From: CAYRLW01 sp964425215
GTDB lineage: Bacteria; Spirochaetota; Spirochaetia; Treponematales; Breznakiellaceae
Assembly (NCBI GenBank): GCA_964425215.1
Contig: CAYRLW010000018.1
Coordinates: 1 to 59,068 of the forward strand
Length of the DNA: 59,068 nt
Direction of reading: 5' to 3'
The notes under the pieces: generated by a model
Seen by the model: the letters and a program-made list of their open reading frames with translations, nothing else
The model's database searches: none
Told to the model about the DNA's origin: nothing
Position numbers and translations under genes: made by a program
In this document: in pieces, positions 7,318 through 16,016 of the stretch
Layout: every line of letters starts with the position of its first letter
Numbering within the stretch: position 1 is the stretch's first letter

Positions 7318-10300
7318 ATGCGGGACATTCAAGACTTCGATTCTATTATGATCCGTCTGGCCTCTCCGGATATGATCCGGGCGTGGTCCTACGGCGAGGT
7401 TAAAAAACCGGAAACTATCAACTATCGGACCCTGCGGCCCGAGAAAGATGGATTATTTTGCGAACGTATTTTTGGTACCACAAAAGAATGGGAGTGTTAC
7501 TGCGGAAAGTTTAAATCGATCCGTTATAAGGGGGTCATCTGCGACCGTTGCGGCGTCGAGGTAACCCACTTTAAGGTACGCCGGGAACGGATGGGGCATA
7601 TTGAATTGGCCGCACCGGTTTCCCATATTTGGTACTACCGTTCTGTCCCCAGCCGGATGGGGCTCCTTTTGGACCTGCCCATGGCGGCCCTGCGATCGAT
7701 CCTGTACTACGAAAAATACGTGGTGATCGAACCGGGGGATACGGATCTTAAAAAGATGCAACTCCTCACGGAAGAGGAGTACTACGAAGCCCAGGAACGC
7801 TACGGCGGCGGCTTTACCGCCGGAATGGGCGCCGAAGCTATCCGGACCCTGCTGGAAAACCTTAACCTGGACCAAATGGCGGTGGACCTACGGGCCAAAA
7901 TGATCGAGAAGGGCGCCAAAAGCGATAAACGCTTGCTGAAACGCATCGAAATCGTGGAGAATTTCCGGAATTCAAACAATAAGCCCGAGTGGATGATCCT
8001 GGAGGTTATTCCCGTAATTCCTCCGGAACTGCGGCCCATGGTCCAGCTGGACGGCGGACGCTTCGCCACCAGCGACTTGAACGACCTGTACCGCCGGGTT
8101 ATTAACCGGAACAACCGGCTTAAACGGCTTCAGACCCTCAACGCGCCGGATATTATTATCCGGAACGAAAAGCGGATGCTCCAAGAGGCGGTAGACGCCC
8201 TCTTTGACAATTCCAAGAAAAAACGGGTGGTGAAGGGCGCCTCCAACCGGCCCCTTAAATCGATCAGCGATATGCTCAAGGGAAAACAGGGCCGGTTCCG
8301 GCAGAATCTGTTGGGCAAGCGGGTCGATTATTCGGGCCGTTCGGTTATCACCGTGGGGCCGGATCTAAAAATGTGGCAGTGCGGTTTGCCCACAAAAATG
8401 GCCCTGGAGCTTTTTAAACCGTTTATAATGAAAAAACTCGTCGATAAGGACGTGGTTTACAATATTAAAAAAGCGAAAATGCTGGTGGAACAGGAAACTC
8501 CCGAGGTATTCGCTATCCTGGACGAGGTCGTTAAAGAACACCCGGTGATGCTTAACCGAGCCCCGACCCTGCACCGTTTGGGAATCCAGGCCTTCGAGCC
8601 CGTGTTGGTGGAAGGGAAAGCGATAAAGTTGCACCCCCTGGTCTGTCACGCCTTTAACGCGGACTTTGACGGCGACCAGATGGCTGTCCACGTGCCCCTT
8701 ACCCAAGCGGCGCAGATGGAATGCTGGACCCTTATGCTTTCGGTTCGAAACCTACTAAACCCCGCCAACGGAAAAACCATCGTCTTCCCCTCCCAGGATA
8801 TGGTCTTGGGAATCAACTTTCTCACCAAGTCCAAGAAGGGTGGTAAAGGAGAAGGCCGACGCTATGGTTCCTCGGAAGAGGTCCTGATGGCGGTGGAAGC
8901 CAAGTCCCTGGAATGGGAATCCCTTATCAAGGTTCGACCTCCTAAGGCGTCGGTATGGAATAAAACCGGAGTGGAATTGGAAATTGGTTCCGACGGTCTT
9001 ATTGAAACCACCGCTGGCCGGTTGGTCTTTAACGAAGAACTCCCTGCGGAGCTACCCTATTTGAATTACGAACTCCGGGACAAGGAGCTGAAAGCCCTGA
9101 TCGAATACGTATTCAAATATAAAGGACCCTGGATCACGGTTCGTATGCTGGACGCCATTAAAGCGACGGGGTATAAGTACGCCACCGTATTCGGCGCGAC
9201 CATCGGGGTAGACGACATCGTGGTTCCGACCGAAAAGGTCGAGATGATCGAAAAGGCGAACCACGAAGTCGAATCGATACAGAAGCAATACCGGCAAGGG
9301 CATATTACCCAGGAAGAACGGTACAACCGGGTCGTCGAAGTATGGTCCAAAACCAACGAAGATTTGACCAATATCATGATGAAGACCCTGGAAGCGGACC
9401 GGGACGGGTTTAACTCGGTTTACATGATGGCCAACTCAGGCGCCCGGGGTAGCCGTAACCAGATCCGTCAGCTGGCCGGTATGCGGGGTCTTATGGCCAA
9501 GCCCTCGGGGGACATTATCGAGCTTCCAATCCGATCAAACTTTAAAGAGGGTCTTTCGGTTATCGAATTTTTCATCTCCACCAACGGCGCCCGGAAAGGG
9601 TTGGCCGATACGGCCTTAAAAACCGCCGACGCGGGTTATTTGACCCGGCGGCTGGTCGATATTGCCCAGGACGTGGTGATTAACGAAGAAGACTGCGGAA
9701 CCATAAACGGTATCGATTACTTCGCCATTAAGGATGGAGAAGAGGTTATCGAAGCCCTTAAGGATCGTATCGTCGGCCGGTACACCCTGGAACGGGTCAA
9801 ACACCCAATCACTGGCGAACTGATCGTGGACGTGAACGAGGAAATTACCGAGGACATTGCCCAGGCAATCGAAGATGCCGGGGTAGAATCGGTACGGATC
9901 CGGACGGTTTTAACCTGCGAAGCTAAACACGGGGTTTGCCGGAAGTGTTACGGTCGGAACCTGGCCACGAATCGGCAAGTGGATATTGGCGAGGCGGTGG
10001 GTATCATCGCCGCCCAGTCCATTGGACAACCGGGTACCCAGCTGACCATGCGTACGTTCCATATCGGTGGCGCCGCGACCAAAATGAGCGAAGAAAACCG
10101 CGTGTCCATGAAGTATCCGGTATATATCCGAAGCGTCATGGGTGCCCACGTGGAGTTGGCCGACGGCCGCTGGCTCTTTACCCGTAAGGGGTATACGGTT
10201 GTTAACCGGGTGCTTAAAGAATTTAAACTGGAACCCAAAGATGAGGTCCTGGTAGAAGACGGTAACCGGATTATCCGGGGCGAAGCGGTTATAAAACGAA

Positions 10301-11592
10301 ACGGGAAGGATATCCTATCCCCCGAAATCGCCTACGCCATGGTGCTGAATGGTTATCTCTACCTCATTGGGCGGGACCAGAAAATCGAAATCCGAAACGG
10401 TTCTGAATTCTTGGTTAAAAAAGGCCAAGTTGTCCCCGCAGACCAAGCTATTGCGACCTTTGACCCCTTCGCCGACCCGATTATCGCGGAAACCTCCGGG
10501 TACGTCCGGTACGAGGATATTATCCCGGGGACCACACTTAAAGAAGAAATCGACGAAGAAACGGGAAATACGGAAAAGCGGATAACCGATTTCCAGCTGG
10601 AAACCAAACAGCCCCGGCTGATCATTAGCGACGAGGCGGGGAACGAGCTGGCTTCCTACTATCTGCCCGGTGGTGCGTACCTTTTGGTCGATGAGGGCGA
10701 AAAGATATCCGCCGGACGGACCATAGCAAAGACCCTAAAGGAATCCGCCAAGGCCATGGATATAACCGGGGGCCTTCCCCGGGTTAGCGAACTCTTTGAG
10801 GCTCGTAAGCCAAAGTCGCCAGCAGTGCTGGCCCAAGTTTCTGGCTTGGTTCTCTTTAAAGGAATCGTAAAGGGTAAACGGGTCGTTCTGGTTCGGGATG
10901 CCTTCGGGAAAGAGTACAAACACCTGGTCCCCATGGCAAAACGACTGCTGGTTCGGGACGGAGATACGGTGGAAGCCGGCGAACCCCTGTGCGTCGGAGC
11001 GGCTAACCCCCACGATGTTTTGCACATCATGGGTGAAAATACCCTTCAACGGTACCTGATGGACGAAATTCAGCAGGTGTACCGATTGCAGGGTGTATCG
11101 ATCAACGATAAGCATATCGGCGTTATCATACGACAGATGATGCGAAAGGTAGAGATCGTGTCCGTGGGGGATACAAAATTTATCTACGGCCAAATGGTAG
11201 ATAAATACCGGTTCCACGAAGAAAACAACCGGGTTATCGCCGAGGGCGGTCAGCCAGCGGTGGCGCGGCCCCTGTTCCAAGGTATAACCAGGGCTTCGCT
11301 GAATATCGATTCCTTCCTGTCCGCCGCGTCGTTCCAGGAAACCACCCGGGTCCTTACCAACGCGGCCATCGCGGGATCCACCGATAATCTGCGGGGCCTA
11401 AAGGAAAATATCATCATCGGTCATCCCATCCCCGCCGGGACGGGTATGAAACGGTATCGGGCGGTAAAGCTTTTCGATCAAGACCAGCAGGACTTGGATC
11501 TGTATATGCAGGAACTGCTGGAGAAAAGAAAATTGGAAACCGTGACGGAACCGATAGAAGAAGATTTTGACGCCGAGGAACCGGAAGAATAG
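7318..11592 (+). CDS. rpoC: DNA-directed RNA polymerase subunit beta prime
   Basis: A 1424-residue beta prime subunit. The N-terminal zinc site (CYCGKFKSIRYKGVICDRC, about residues 60-78) and the second zinc site (CEAKHGVCRKCYG) are complete. The catalytic magnesium motif NADFDGDQM has its three Asp at residues 449, 451 and 453. The trigger-loop region and the C-terminal GITRASLNIDSFLSAASFQE are present. A GGAG ribosome binding site precedes ATG 7318. It ends before a new promoter for rpsL. Confidence 0.98.
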   Translation: MRDIQDFDSIMIRLASPDMIRAWSYGEVKKPETINYRTLRPEKDGLFCERIFGTTKEWECYCGKFKSIRYKGVICDRCGVEVTHFKVRRERMGHIELAAPVSHIWYYRSVPSRMGLLLDLPMAALRSILYYEKYVVIEPGDTDLKKMQLLTEEEYYEAQERYGGGFTAGMGAEAIRTLLENLNLDQMAVDLRAKMIEKGAKSDKRLLKRIEIVENFRNSNNKPEWMILEVIPVIPPELRPMVQLDGGRFATSDLNDLYRRVINRNNRLKRLQTLNAPDIIIRNEKRMLQEAVDALFDNSKKKRVVKGASNRPLKSISDMLKGKQGRFRQNLLGKRVDYSGRSVITVGPDLKMWQCGLPTKMALELFKPFIMKKLVDKDVVYNIKKAKMLVEQETPEVFAILDEVVKEHPVMLNRAPTLHRLGIQAFEPVLVEGKAIKLHPLVCHAFNADFDGDQMAVHVPLTQAAQMECWTLMLSVRNLLNPANGKTIVFPSQDMVLGINFLTKSKKGGKGEGRRYGSSEEVLMAVEAKSLEWESLIKVRPPKASVWNKTGVELEIGSDGLIETTAGRLVFNEELPAELPYLNYELRDKELKALIEYVFKYKGPWITVRMLDAIKATGYKYATVFGATIGVDDIVVPTEKVEMIEKANHEVESIQKQYRQGHITQEERYNRVVEVWSKTNEDLTNIMMKTLEADRDGFNSVYMMANSGARGSRNQIRQLAGMRGLMAKPSGDIIELPIRSNFKEGLSVIEFFISTNGARKGLADTALKTADAGYLTRRLVDIAQDVVINEEDCGTINGIDYFAIKDGEEVIEALKDRIVGRYTLERVKHPITGELIVDVNEEITEDIAQAIEDAGVESVRIRTVLTCEAKHGVCRKCYGRNLATNRQVDIGEAVGIIAAQSIGQPGTQLTMRTFHIGGAATKMSEENRVSMKYPVYIRSVMGAHVELADGRWLFTRKGYTVVNRVLKEFKLEPKDEVLVEDGNRIIRGEAVIKRNGKDILSPEIAYAMVLNGYLYLIGRDQKIEIRNGSEFLVKKGQVVPADQAIATFDPFADPIIAETSGYVRYEDIIPGTTLKEEIDEETGNTEKRITDFQLETKQPRLIISDEAGNELASYYLPGGAYLLVDEGEKISAGRTIAKTLKESAKAMDITGGLPRVSELFEARKPKSPAVLAQVSGLVLFKGIVKGKRVVLVRDAFGKEYKHLVPMAKRLLVRDGDTVEAGEPLCVGAANPHDVLHIMGENTLQRYLMDEIQQVYRLQGVSINDKHIGVIIRQMMRKVEIVSVGDTKFIYGQMVDKYRFHEENNRVIAEGGQPAVARPLFQGITRASLNIDSFLSAASFQETTRVLTNAAIAGSTDNLRGLKENIIIGHPIPAGTGMKRYRAVKLFDQDQQDLDLYMQELLEKRKLETVTEPIEEDFDAEEPEE

Positions 11593-11612
11593 ACCGTTTT
11601 CTATCCTGTGCC

Positions 11613-11641
11613 TTGACCATTTTTCGTTGTACGTGTATAGT
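11613..11641 (+). promoter_or_regulatory. Predicted promoter of rpsL-rpsG
   Basis: TTGACC (11613-11618) and TATAGT (11636-11641) are spaced by exactly 17 nt, each one mismatch from the sigma70 consensus. The predicted start falls near 11648, inside the inverted repeat at 11642-11661. This indicates that the str genes have their own promoter in addition to any read-through from rpoC. Confidence 0.7.
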
Positions 11642-11714
11642 CGCTACCTGTATAGGTAGCGTGTAACGGTACGAGTCCGTAACCGTTGTATATAAGCGTC
11701 GGGTGCTGACGACG
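11642..11714 (+). promoter_or_regulatory. Three consecutive hairpins in the rpsL leader
   Basis: Hairpin 1 is CGCTACCT-GTAT-AGGTAGCG (11642-11661) and overlaps the predicted transcription start, so it could be a DNA operator. Hairpin 2 is AACGGTACG-AGTC-CGTAACCGTT (11665-11687, one bulged A). Hairpin 3 is CGTCG, an 8-nt loop, CGACG (11697-11714). Such a leader could be a ribosomal-protein feedback site. In E. coli S7 controls this operon from a site between rpsL and rpsG, so a site here would be placed differently. Confidence 0.5.
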
Positions 11715-11739
11715 TACGGTAAAAGGGAGTTTTTAGTTC

Positions 11740-12114
11740 ATGCCTACAATCAATCAGTTGGTTCGTTTTGGCCGGCAGAAGGTTTCGGTTAAAACGAAAT
11801 CCCCGGCTCTTCAATCTTGTCCTCAGAAACGGGGAGTTTGTACCCGTGTTATGACCGTTACTCCTAAAAAGCCTAACTCGGCGTTGCGGAAGGTAGCCCG
11901 TGTGCGGCTTTCCCATGGGACCGAGGTTACGGCGTATATTCCCGGCATTGGACACAATTTGCAGGAACACTCGGTAGTATTAGTCCGCGGGGGCCGTGTA
12001 AAGGATCTTCCTGGTGTGCGCTACCATATTATTCGGGGTGCCAAGGATACCCTTGGTGTTGAAGATCGCAAGCGGGGCCGGTCCAAATACGGCGCCAAAC
12101 GGCCTAAAGCGTAG
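11740..12114 (+). CDS. rpsL: 30S ribosomal protein S12
   Basis: A 124-residue S12 of the decoding centre, starting MPTINQLVRFGRQKV. The conserved TPKKPNSALRKVARVRL and GGRVKDLPGVRYH segments have the wild-type Lys residues whose mutation gives streptomycin resistance in other bacteria. The start is ATG 11740 after AAAGGGAG. rpsG follows after 11 nt. Confidence 0.98.
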   Translation: MPTINQLVRFGRQKVSVKTKSPALQSCPQKRGVCTRVMTVTPKKPNSALRKVARVRLSHGTEVTAYIPGIGHNLQEHSVVLVRGGRVKDLPGVRYHIIRGAKDTLGVEDRKRGRSKYGAKRPKA

Positions 12115-12125
12115 GGAGCAACAGT

Positions 12126-12596
12126 ATGGGACGCAAAAAGAAAACAATCGACCGGGGTATTCTTCCGGATCCGAAGTATAATAGCGTAGTGGTTTCTAAG
12201 TTTGTTAATCGGATGATGTGGCAGGGAAAGCGGTCTATTACCCTGCGGATCGTTCACGATTCCTTGGCCGCCATCCAGGCTAAGGTCGATAAGGAACCCC
12301 TCGAAGTCTTTTTAAAGGCCTTGGATAACGTTAAACCCCTGGTGGAAGTAAAATCCCGCCGGGTTGGGGGAGCCACCTACCAGGTTCCTGTGGAAATTAG
12401 GGAATCCCGACGGGAAGCCCTGGGTATGCGGTGGATTATCAACGCCGCCCGCGCCCGGTCGGGCCACGAAATGAGCGAGCGCCTAGCCGCCGAAATTTTG
12501 GATGCCTACAACAACACGGGCACGGCCTTTAAAAAGAAAGAAGATACCCATAAAATGGCGGACGCTAACAAGGCGTTTGCCCACTATCGCTGGTAG
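12126..12596 (+). CDS. rpsG: 30S ribosomal protein S7
   Basis: A 156-residue S7, the primary binder of the 16S 3' domain and of the mRNA exit region. The family signature DPKYNSVVVSKFVNRMMWQGKR is visible near the N-terminus, and the protein ends AFAHYRW as S7 does. It starts at ATG 12126 after GGAGCAAC. A terminator follows 13 nt after the stop. fusA, the common next gene of the str operon in other bacteria, is absent. Confidence 0.98.
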   Translation: MGRKKKTIDRGILPDPKYNSVVVSKFVNRMMWQGKRSITLRIVHDSLAAIQAKVDKEPLEVFLKALDNVKPLVEVKSRRVGGATYQVPVEIRESRREALGMRWIINAARARSGHEMSERLAAEILDAYNNTGTAFKKKEDTHKMADANKAFAHYRW

Positions 12597-12609
12597 GTTT
12601 GTGCTTTTC

Positions 12610-12648
12610 CCGGGGGAATGGGAATTTCCCCGGATTTTACATTTTTTT
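12610..12648 (+). terminator. Rho-independent terminator after rpsG
   Basis: CCGGGGGAA (12610-12618), loop TGGGAA, TTTCCCCGG (12625-12633) form a nine-pair stem with one G-T wobble. An ATTTTACATTTTTTT tract follows. It closes the rpsL-rpsG transcription unit. Confidence 0.8.
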
Positions 12649-12652
12649 GTAG

Positions 12653-13007
12653 AAGGCGTTCTTTGATAATATTGTACGCTTGCGGCCCCCTCGGGGCTCT
12701 AAAGCGTGCATGCCGTGCTGGTTTTTGGCGCCGGGAGGTGGATAGATTTAAGGTCTGCTTATTTGGACGGAATCGGTACGGTTTTCTCGGTGATCCAAAC
12801 CGATCATCGCTGGGACCTGGATGACTAAGAGTTCGTTGGGTTCCCCCGCGAGGAAACTCCGCGATGGGATAGGTGGAACGAGGAAGTAAGAGTGGCGGAG
12901 TAAAACTGTTTTCTTCGCTGATGTCTTTTGCCTGCCTTTTTCGCATTTTTCCCCTAATCTAACGGATTCTCGCTAATAACGCCTGTTGTAGGCTAGGCTG
13001 TACTATC
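12653..13007 (+). ncRNA. Structured non-coding stretch, possible unknown RNA
   Basis: About 350 nt between the rpsG terminator and the tuf promoter have no recognisable gene; the short open frames here match no family I know. Stable structures can be drawn. One is ACGCTT (12676-12681)/AAGCGT (12702-12707) enclosing GCCCC/GGGGC. Another is GTTC-CCC-CGCG/CGCG-GGG-GAAC at 12840-12879. A third is GCGGAG-T-AAAA/TTTTCTTCGC at 12895-12918. TTTGGA/TCCAAA and ATCGGT/ACCGAT (12762-12804) overlap and exclude each other. A weak promoter (TTGTAG, 17 nt, TATTGT, ending at 12675) precedes. It could be an independent RNA gene or decayed sequence. Confidence 0.35.
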
Positions 13008-13036
13008 TTGCGCTCTTTACAGCGTTTAGATATACT
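13008..13036 (+). promoter_or_regulatory. Predicted promoter of tuf and the S10 genes
   Basis: TTGCGC (13008-13013) and TATACT (13031-13036) are separated by 17 nt. The predicted start near 13043 gives a leader of about 44 nt ending in AAGGAGG. This places tuf and the following ribosomal genes under their own promoter. Confidence 0.65.
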
Positions 13037-13086
13037 GTCAAAACTTGTTTTAAATTTAAGTGCCCATATTACGCAAGGAGGACACG

Positions 13087-14277
13087 ATGGCAAAGGATAA
13101 GTTCAATCGAACTAAATTGCACATGAACGTCGGTACGATCGGTCATATCGATCATGGCAAAACTACGCTTTCCGCCGCAATCACCATGTATTGCGGTAAG
13201 AAGTACGGTGATAAGGTCATGAAGTACGATGAAATCGATAACGCGCCGGAAGAGAAGGCCCGGGGTATTACAATCAACACCCGGCACTTGGAATACCAGT
13301 CCGATAAGCGGCACTACGCCCACATCGACTGCCCCGGCCACGCCGACTATATTAAGAACATGATCACCGGCGCGGCGCAGATGGACGGTGCTATTTTGGT
13401 AGTCTCCGCTCCCGACTCGGTAATGCCCCAGACCCGAGAGCATATCATCCTGGCTCGGCAGGTCGGTGTGCCGAATATTATCGTTTTCTTGAACAAGGTT
13501 GACCTGGTGGACGACCCCGAGTTGATCGAGTTGGTCGAGGAAGAGGTTCGGGATGTGTTGAAGCAGAATGGTTTCCCCGGCGACGAAATCCCGATCATTA
13601 AGGGTGCCGCGTTCAAGGCCATGAGCGAGCCGGATAATCCAGAGGCTACCAAGTGTATCGAAGAGCTTCTGACCGCGATGGACAGCTACTTCCCCGATCC
13701 GGTTCGGGACGACGCTAAGCCCTTCCTGATGCCGATCGAAGACGTGTTCACGATTTCTGGACGGGGAACCGTCGTTACCGGAAAGGTGGACCGGGGTATT
13801 TTAAAGTTAAACGAAGAAGTCGAAATCGTAGGTATCAAGCCGACGAAAAAGACCGTCGTGACGGGTATCGAAATGTTCAACAAACTGTTGGACGAAGCGG
13901 TGGCGGGGGACAATATTGGTGCCCTGCTCCGGGGTATCGATAAGAAGGAAGTTGAACGGGGACAGGTTTTGGCCAAACCCGGTACAATTACCCCCCACGC
14001 GAAGTTTAAAGGGCAGATCTACTGCCTGTCCCAGGCGGAAGGCGGGCGGCACAGCCCCTTCTTCTCCGGGTATAGGCCCCAGTTCTACTTCCGGACCACC
14101 GATATTACCGGTACGGTCAAGCTTCCCGAGGGTAAAGAAATGGTGATGCCGGGGGATAACACCGAGATTATCGGCGAGCTTCTCCATCCTATCGCCATGG
14201 AAAAGGGGCTTCGCTTCGCTATCCGTGAGGGTGGTAAAACCGTAGCTTCCGGCCAGGTTATCGAGATCATCGAATAA
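13087..14277 (+). CDS. tuf: Translation elongation factor Tu
   Basis: A 396-residue EF-Tu, the GTPase that delivers aminoacyl-tRNA to the ribosome. G1 is GHIDHGKT, the switch II region is DCPGHADYIKNM, and the G4 motif is NKVD. Domains II and III follow, with GRGTVVTGKVDRG. The frame is open upstream to 13060, but ATG 13087 is used because AAGGAGG precedes it and MAKDKFNR fits the family. It ends in a terminator 20 nt downstream, just before rpsJ. This is the only tuf in the window. Confidence 0.98.
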   Translation: MAKDKFNRTKLHMNVGTIGHIDHGKTTLSAAITMYCGKKYGDKVMKYDEIDNAPEEKARGITINTRHLEYQSDKRHYAHIDCPGHADYIKNMITGAAQMDGAILVVSAPDSVMPQTREHIILARQVGVPNIIVFLNKVDLVDDPELIELVEEEVRDVLKQNGFPGDEIPIIKGAAFKAMSEPDNPEATKCIEELLTAMDSYFPDPVRDDAKPFLMPIEDVFTISGRGTVVTGKVDRGILKLNEEVEIVGIKPTKKTVVTGIEMFNKLLDEAVAGDNIGALLRGIDKKEVERGQVLAKPGTITPHAKFKGQIYCLSQAEGGRHSPFFSGYRPQFYFRTTDITGTVKLPEGKEMVMPGDNTEIIGELLHPIAMEKGLRFAIREGGKTVASGQVIEIIE

Positions 14278-14297
14278 TTTAACGAATGGTGAAATGG

Positions 14298-14335
14298 GGG
14301 ACGACTTATGTTTAGAAGGTGGGTCGTCCCTTTTT
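14298..14335 (+). terminator. tuf terminator or attenuator abutting the rpsJ ribosome binding site
   Basis: GGGACGAC (14298-14305) pairs with GTCGTCCC (14323-14330), followed by TTTTT. The next bases are GGAGG, the rpsJ ribosome binding site. No separate promoter is visible between this and rpsJ, so the S10 genes probably depend on read-through, making this an adjustable step between tuf and the ribosomal proteins. Confidence 0.75.
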
Positions 14336-14344
14336 GGAGGAATA

Positions 14345-14653
14345 ATGACTAAGGAACGAATTCGCGTACGGTTACGCGGTTTCGATGTGGAGTTGATCGA
14401 TCAAAGCGCCAAGTCCATCGTTCAAACGGTGCAAAAGGCGGGCGCTAAGGTTTCCGGGCCTATCCCGCTACCCACTCGTATCAACAAAATCACCGTTCTC
14501 CGTTCGCCTCACGTTAATAAAAAATCCCGTGAGCAATTTGAGATGCGGACTCACAAACGTTTAATCGATATTATTAACCCGTCTTCTGAAGTAATGGATT
14601 CCTTAATGAAACTGGAACTTCCCGCGGGCGTCGATGTGGAGATAAAGCAATAG
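14345..14653 (+). CDS. rpsJ: 30S ribosomal protein S10
   Basis: A 102-residue S10, also known as the transcription antitermination partner NusE. The core RVRLRGFDVELIDQSAKSIV and PLPTRINKITVLRSPHVNKK are typical. ATG 14345 is chosen over an in-frame start at 14294 because GGAGG lies just upstream and the length fits. It heads the S10/spc/alpha gene run. Confidence 0.97.
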   Translation: MTKERIRVRLRGFDVELIDQSAKSIVQTVQKAGAKVSGPIPLPTRINKITVLRSPHVNKKSREQFEMRTHKRLIDIINPSSEVMDSLMKLELPAGVDVEIKQ

Positions 14654-14715
14654 GTGTAATTTAGGCAGACGGTTCCGCGACCACGGGATAACGTGCCTTG
14701 AATTGAGGAGTTATG

Positions 14716-15336
14716 ATGTTGGGTCTAATGGCCAAAAAAGTGGGCATGACACAGGTCTTTGACGATAGCGGAAACCTCACTCCGGTGACGGTGATTCGCG
14801 TCGATCCAAATATTGTCATCGCTCAAAAAACCGCCGAAAAGTACGGCTATTCCGCCGTAGTGCTAGGCGTAGATGATATGAAAAAGAATAGGGTAACCAA
14901 GCCCTACGCGGGACAATTTCCGGAAAATATCGCGCCTAAGAAGCGGTTGCGGGAATTTCGTAATTTTGAAAAAGAGTGTGCCGTAGGCGACTCTTTAGGC
15001 GCGGAAGTTCTTTCCGAATGCCGGTACGTGGACGTTACGGGAACCTCCAAAGGCAAAGGTTTCCAGGGTGTTATAAAAAGATGGGGTTTTTCCGGAGGGC
15101 GGAATACCCACGGATCTAAGTTTCATCGCGAGCCCGGTTCTACCGGTCAATGCACCTCCCCGGGGCGTTCTTTTAAGAACATAAAGATGCCCGGTCGGAT
15201 GGGCAGAGAAAGGGTGACTGTCCTAAACCTCAAGGTCGTCAAGGTTGACGTCGATAACCAGCTGATCATGGTCCGCGGTGCCGTTCCCGGTGTAAATAAG
15301 GGTACGATTATTGTCAGGGCCGCGGTTAAAAAGTAA
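14716..15336 (+). CDS. rplC: 50S ribosomal protein L3
   Basis: A 206-residue L3 whose central loop reaches the peptidyl-transferase centre. The start LGLMAKKVGMTQVFDDSG and the signature GFQGVIKRWGF are clear. Two adjacent ATGs exist. The second (14716) is better spaced from GAGGAG at 14705-14710 and gives the usual MLGL start. rplD follows within 11 nt. Confidence 0.96.
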   Translation: MLGLMAKKVGMTQVFDDSGNLTPVTVIRVDPNIVIAQKTAEKYGYSAVVLGVDDMKKNRVTKPYAGQFPENIAPKKRLREFRNFEKECAVGDSLGAEVLSECRYVDVTGTSKGKGFQGVIKRWGFSGGRNTHGSKFHREPGSTGQCTSPGRSFKNIKMPGRMGRERVTVLNLKVVKVDVDNQLIMVRGAVPGVNKGTIIVRAAVKK

Positions 15337-15347
15337 TGGGGATAGAA

Positions 15348-16016
15348 ATGAAGCGGACAGTTTACTCTATTGACGGCAAGGAGCTTCGAAGTATCGATCT
15401 GGACGACCGTATTTTTGGTCTTCCGGTGAACGACGAAGTTATCTGGTACGCCATAAATAATGAATTAGCGAATCAACGGCTTGGTACGGCGAGTACTAAA
15501 GACCGTGGAGAGGTTCATGGATCCAATACCAAGCCCTATAAACAAAAAGGTACGGGGCGCGCCCGGCGGGGTGATAAAAAATCCCCCCTTATGGTCGGTG
15601 GCGGTATTGTGTTTGGACCTAAGCCTAGGGATTTTTCGTACGCCATGCCAAAAAAGGCAAAGCGTCTAGCCATGAAGAGCATTCTCAGTTTAAAAGCCCA
15701 GAGTGATCTTCTTAAAGTGGTAGAGGATTTTTCCATTGAATCGGGAAAAACGAAGGATCTGGTTAAAATATTACGGAACCTTGGTTCCGACGAGCGGACC
15801 GTGGTCATTCTTAAGGACGACGACCCCTTGATCAAGCAGGCGGGGAGGAATCTTCCCTGGCTTACCTTCCTTTCGTATAACCGTCTAAGGGCTCATGACC
15901 TATTCTACGGCCGACGCCTTATTGTATTAGAATCGGCCGCTAAAAACCTAAGCGATTTTTACGCAAGCCTGGCCGAGGGAAAAGCCGCTTCCGAAACTGA
16001 GGGGGTAGCTCAATGA
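15348..16016 (+). CDS. rplD: 50S ribosomal protein L4
   Basis: A 222-residue L4, which lines the peptide exit tunnel and in some bacteria represses the S10 operon. The tunnel loop segment KPYKQKGTGRARRGDKKSP and GGGIVFGPKPRDF are visible. An in-frame ATG overlaps the rplC stop (15336), but the ATG at 15348 has GGGGAT at a good distance and gives MKRTVYSIDG. Its stop overlaps the rplW start by 4 bases. Confidence 0.96.
   Translation: MKRTVYSIDGKELRSIDLDDRIFGLPVNDEVIWYAINNELANQRLGTASTKDRGEVHGSNTKPYKQKGTGRARRGDKKSPLMVGGGIVFGPKPRDFSYAMPKKAKRLAMKSILSLKAQSDLLKVVEDFSIESGKTKDLVKILRNLGSDERTVVILKDDDPLIKQAGRNLPWLTFLSYNRLRAHDLFYGRRLIVLESAAKNLSDFYASLAEGKAASETEGVAQ

Noticed and set aside
12849..12900. RNase P RNA-like GAGGAAACTCC
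   Set aside because: It differs from the nearly invariant GAGGAAAGTCC, and the matching downstream ACAGAA(A) segment is not found, so RNase P RNA is not supported.
12855..12900. Resemblance to rRNA pieces (GGGATAGGTGG)
   Set aside because: The match is short and the flanking 23S or 5S sequence does not follow, so it is probably chance.
12584..12946. 120-codon open frame on the minus strand and a 68-codon frame on the plus strand in the rpsG-tuf gap
   Set aside because: No recognisable protein and no ribosome binding site, and the frames run through terminator hairpins.
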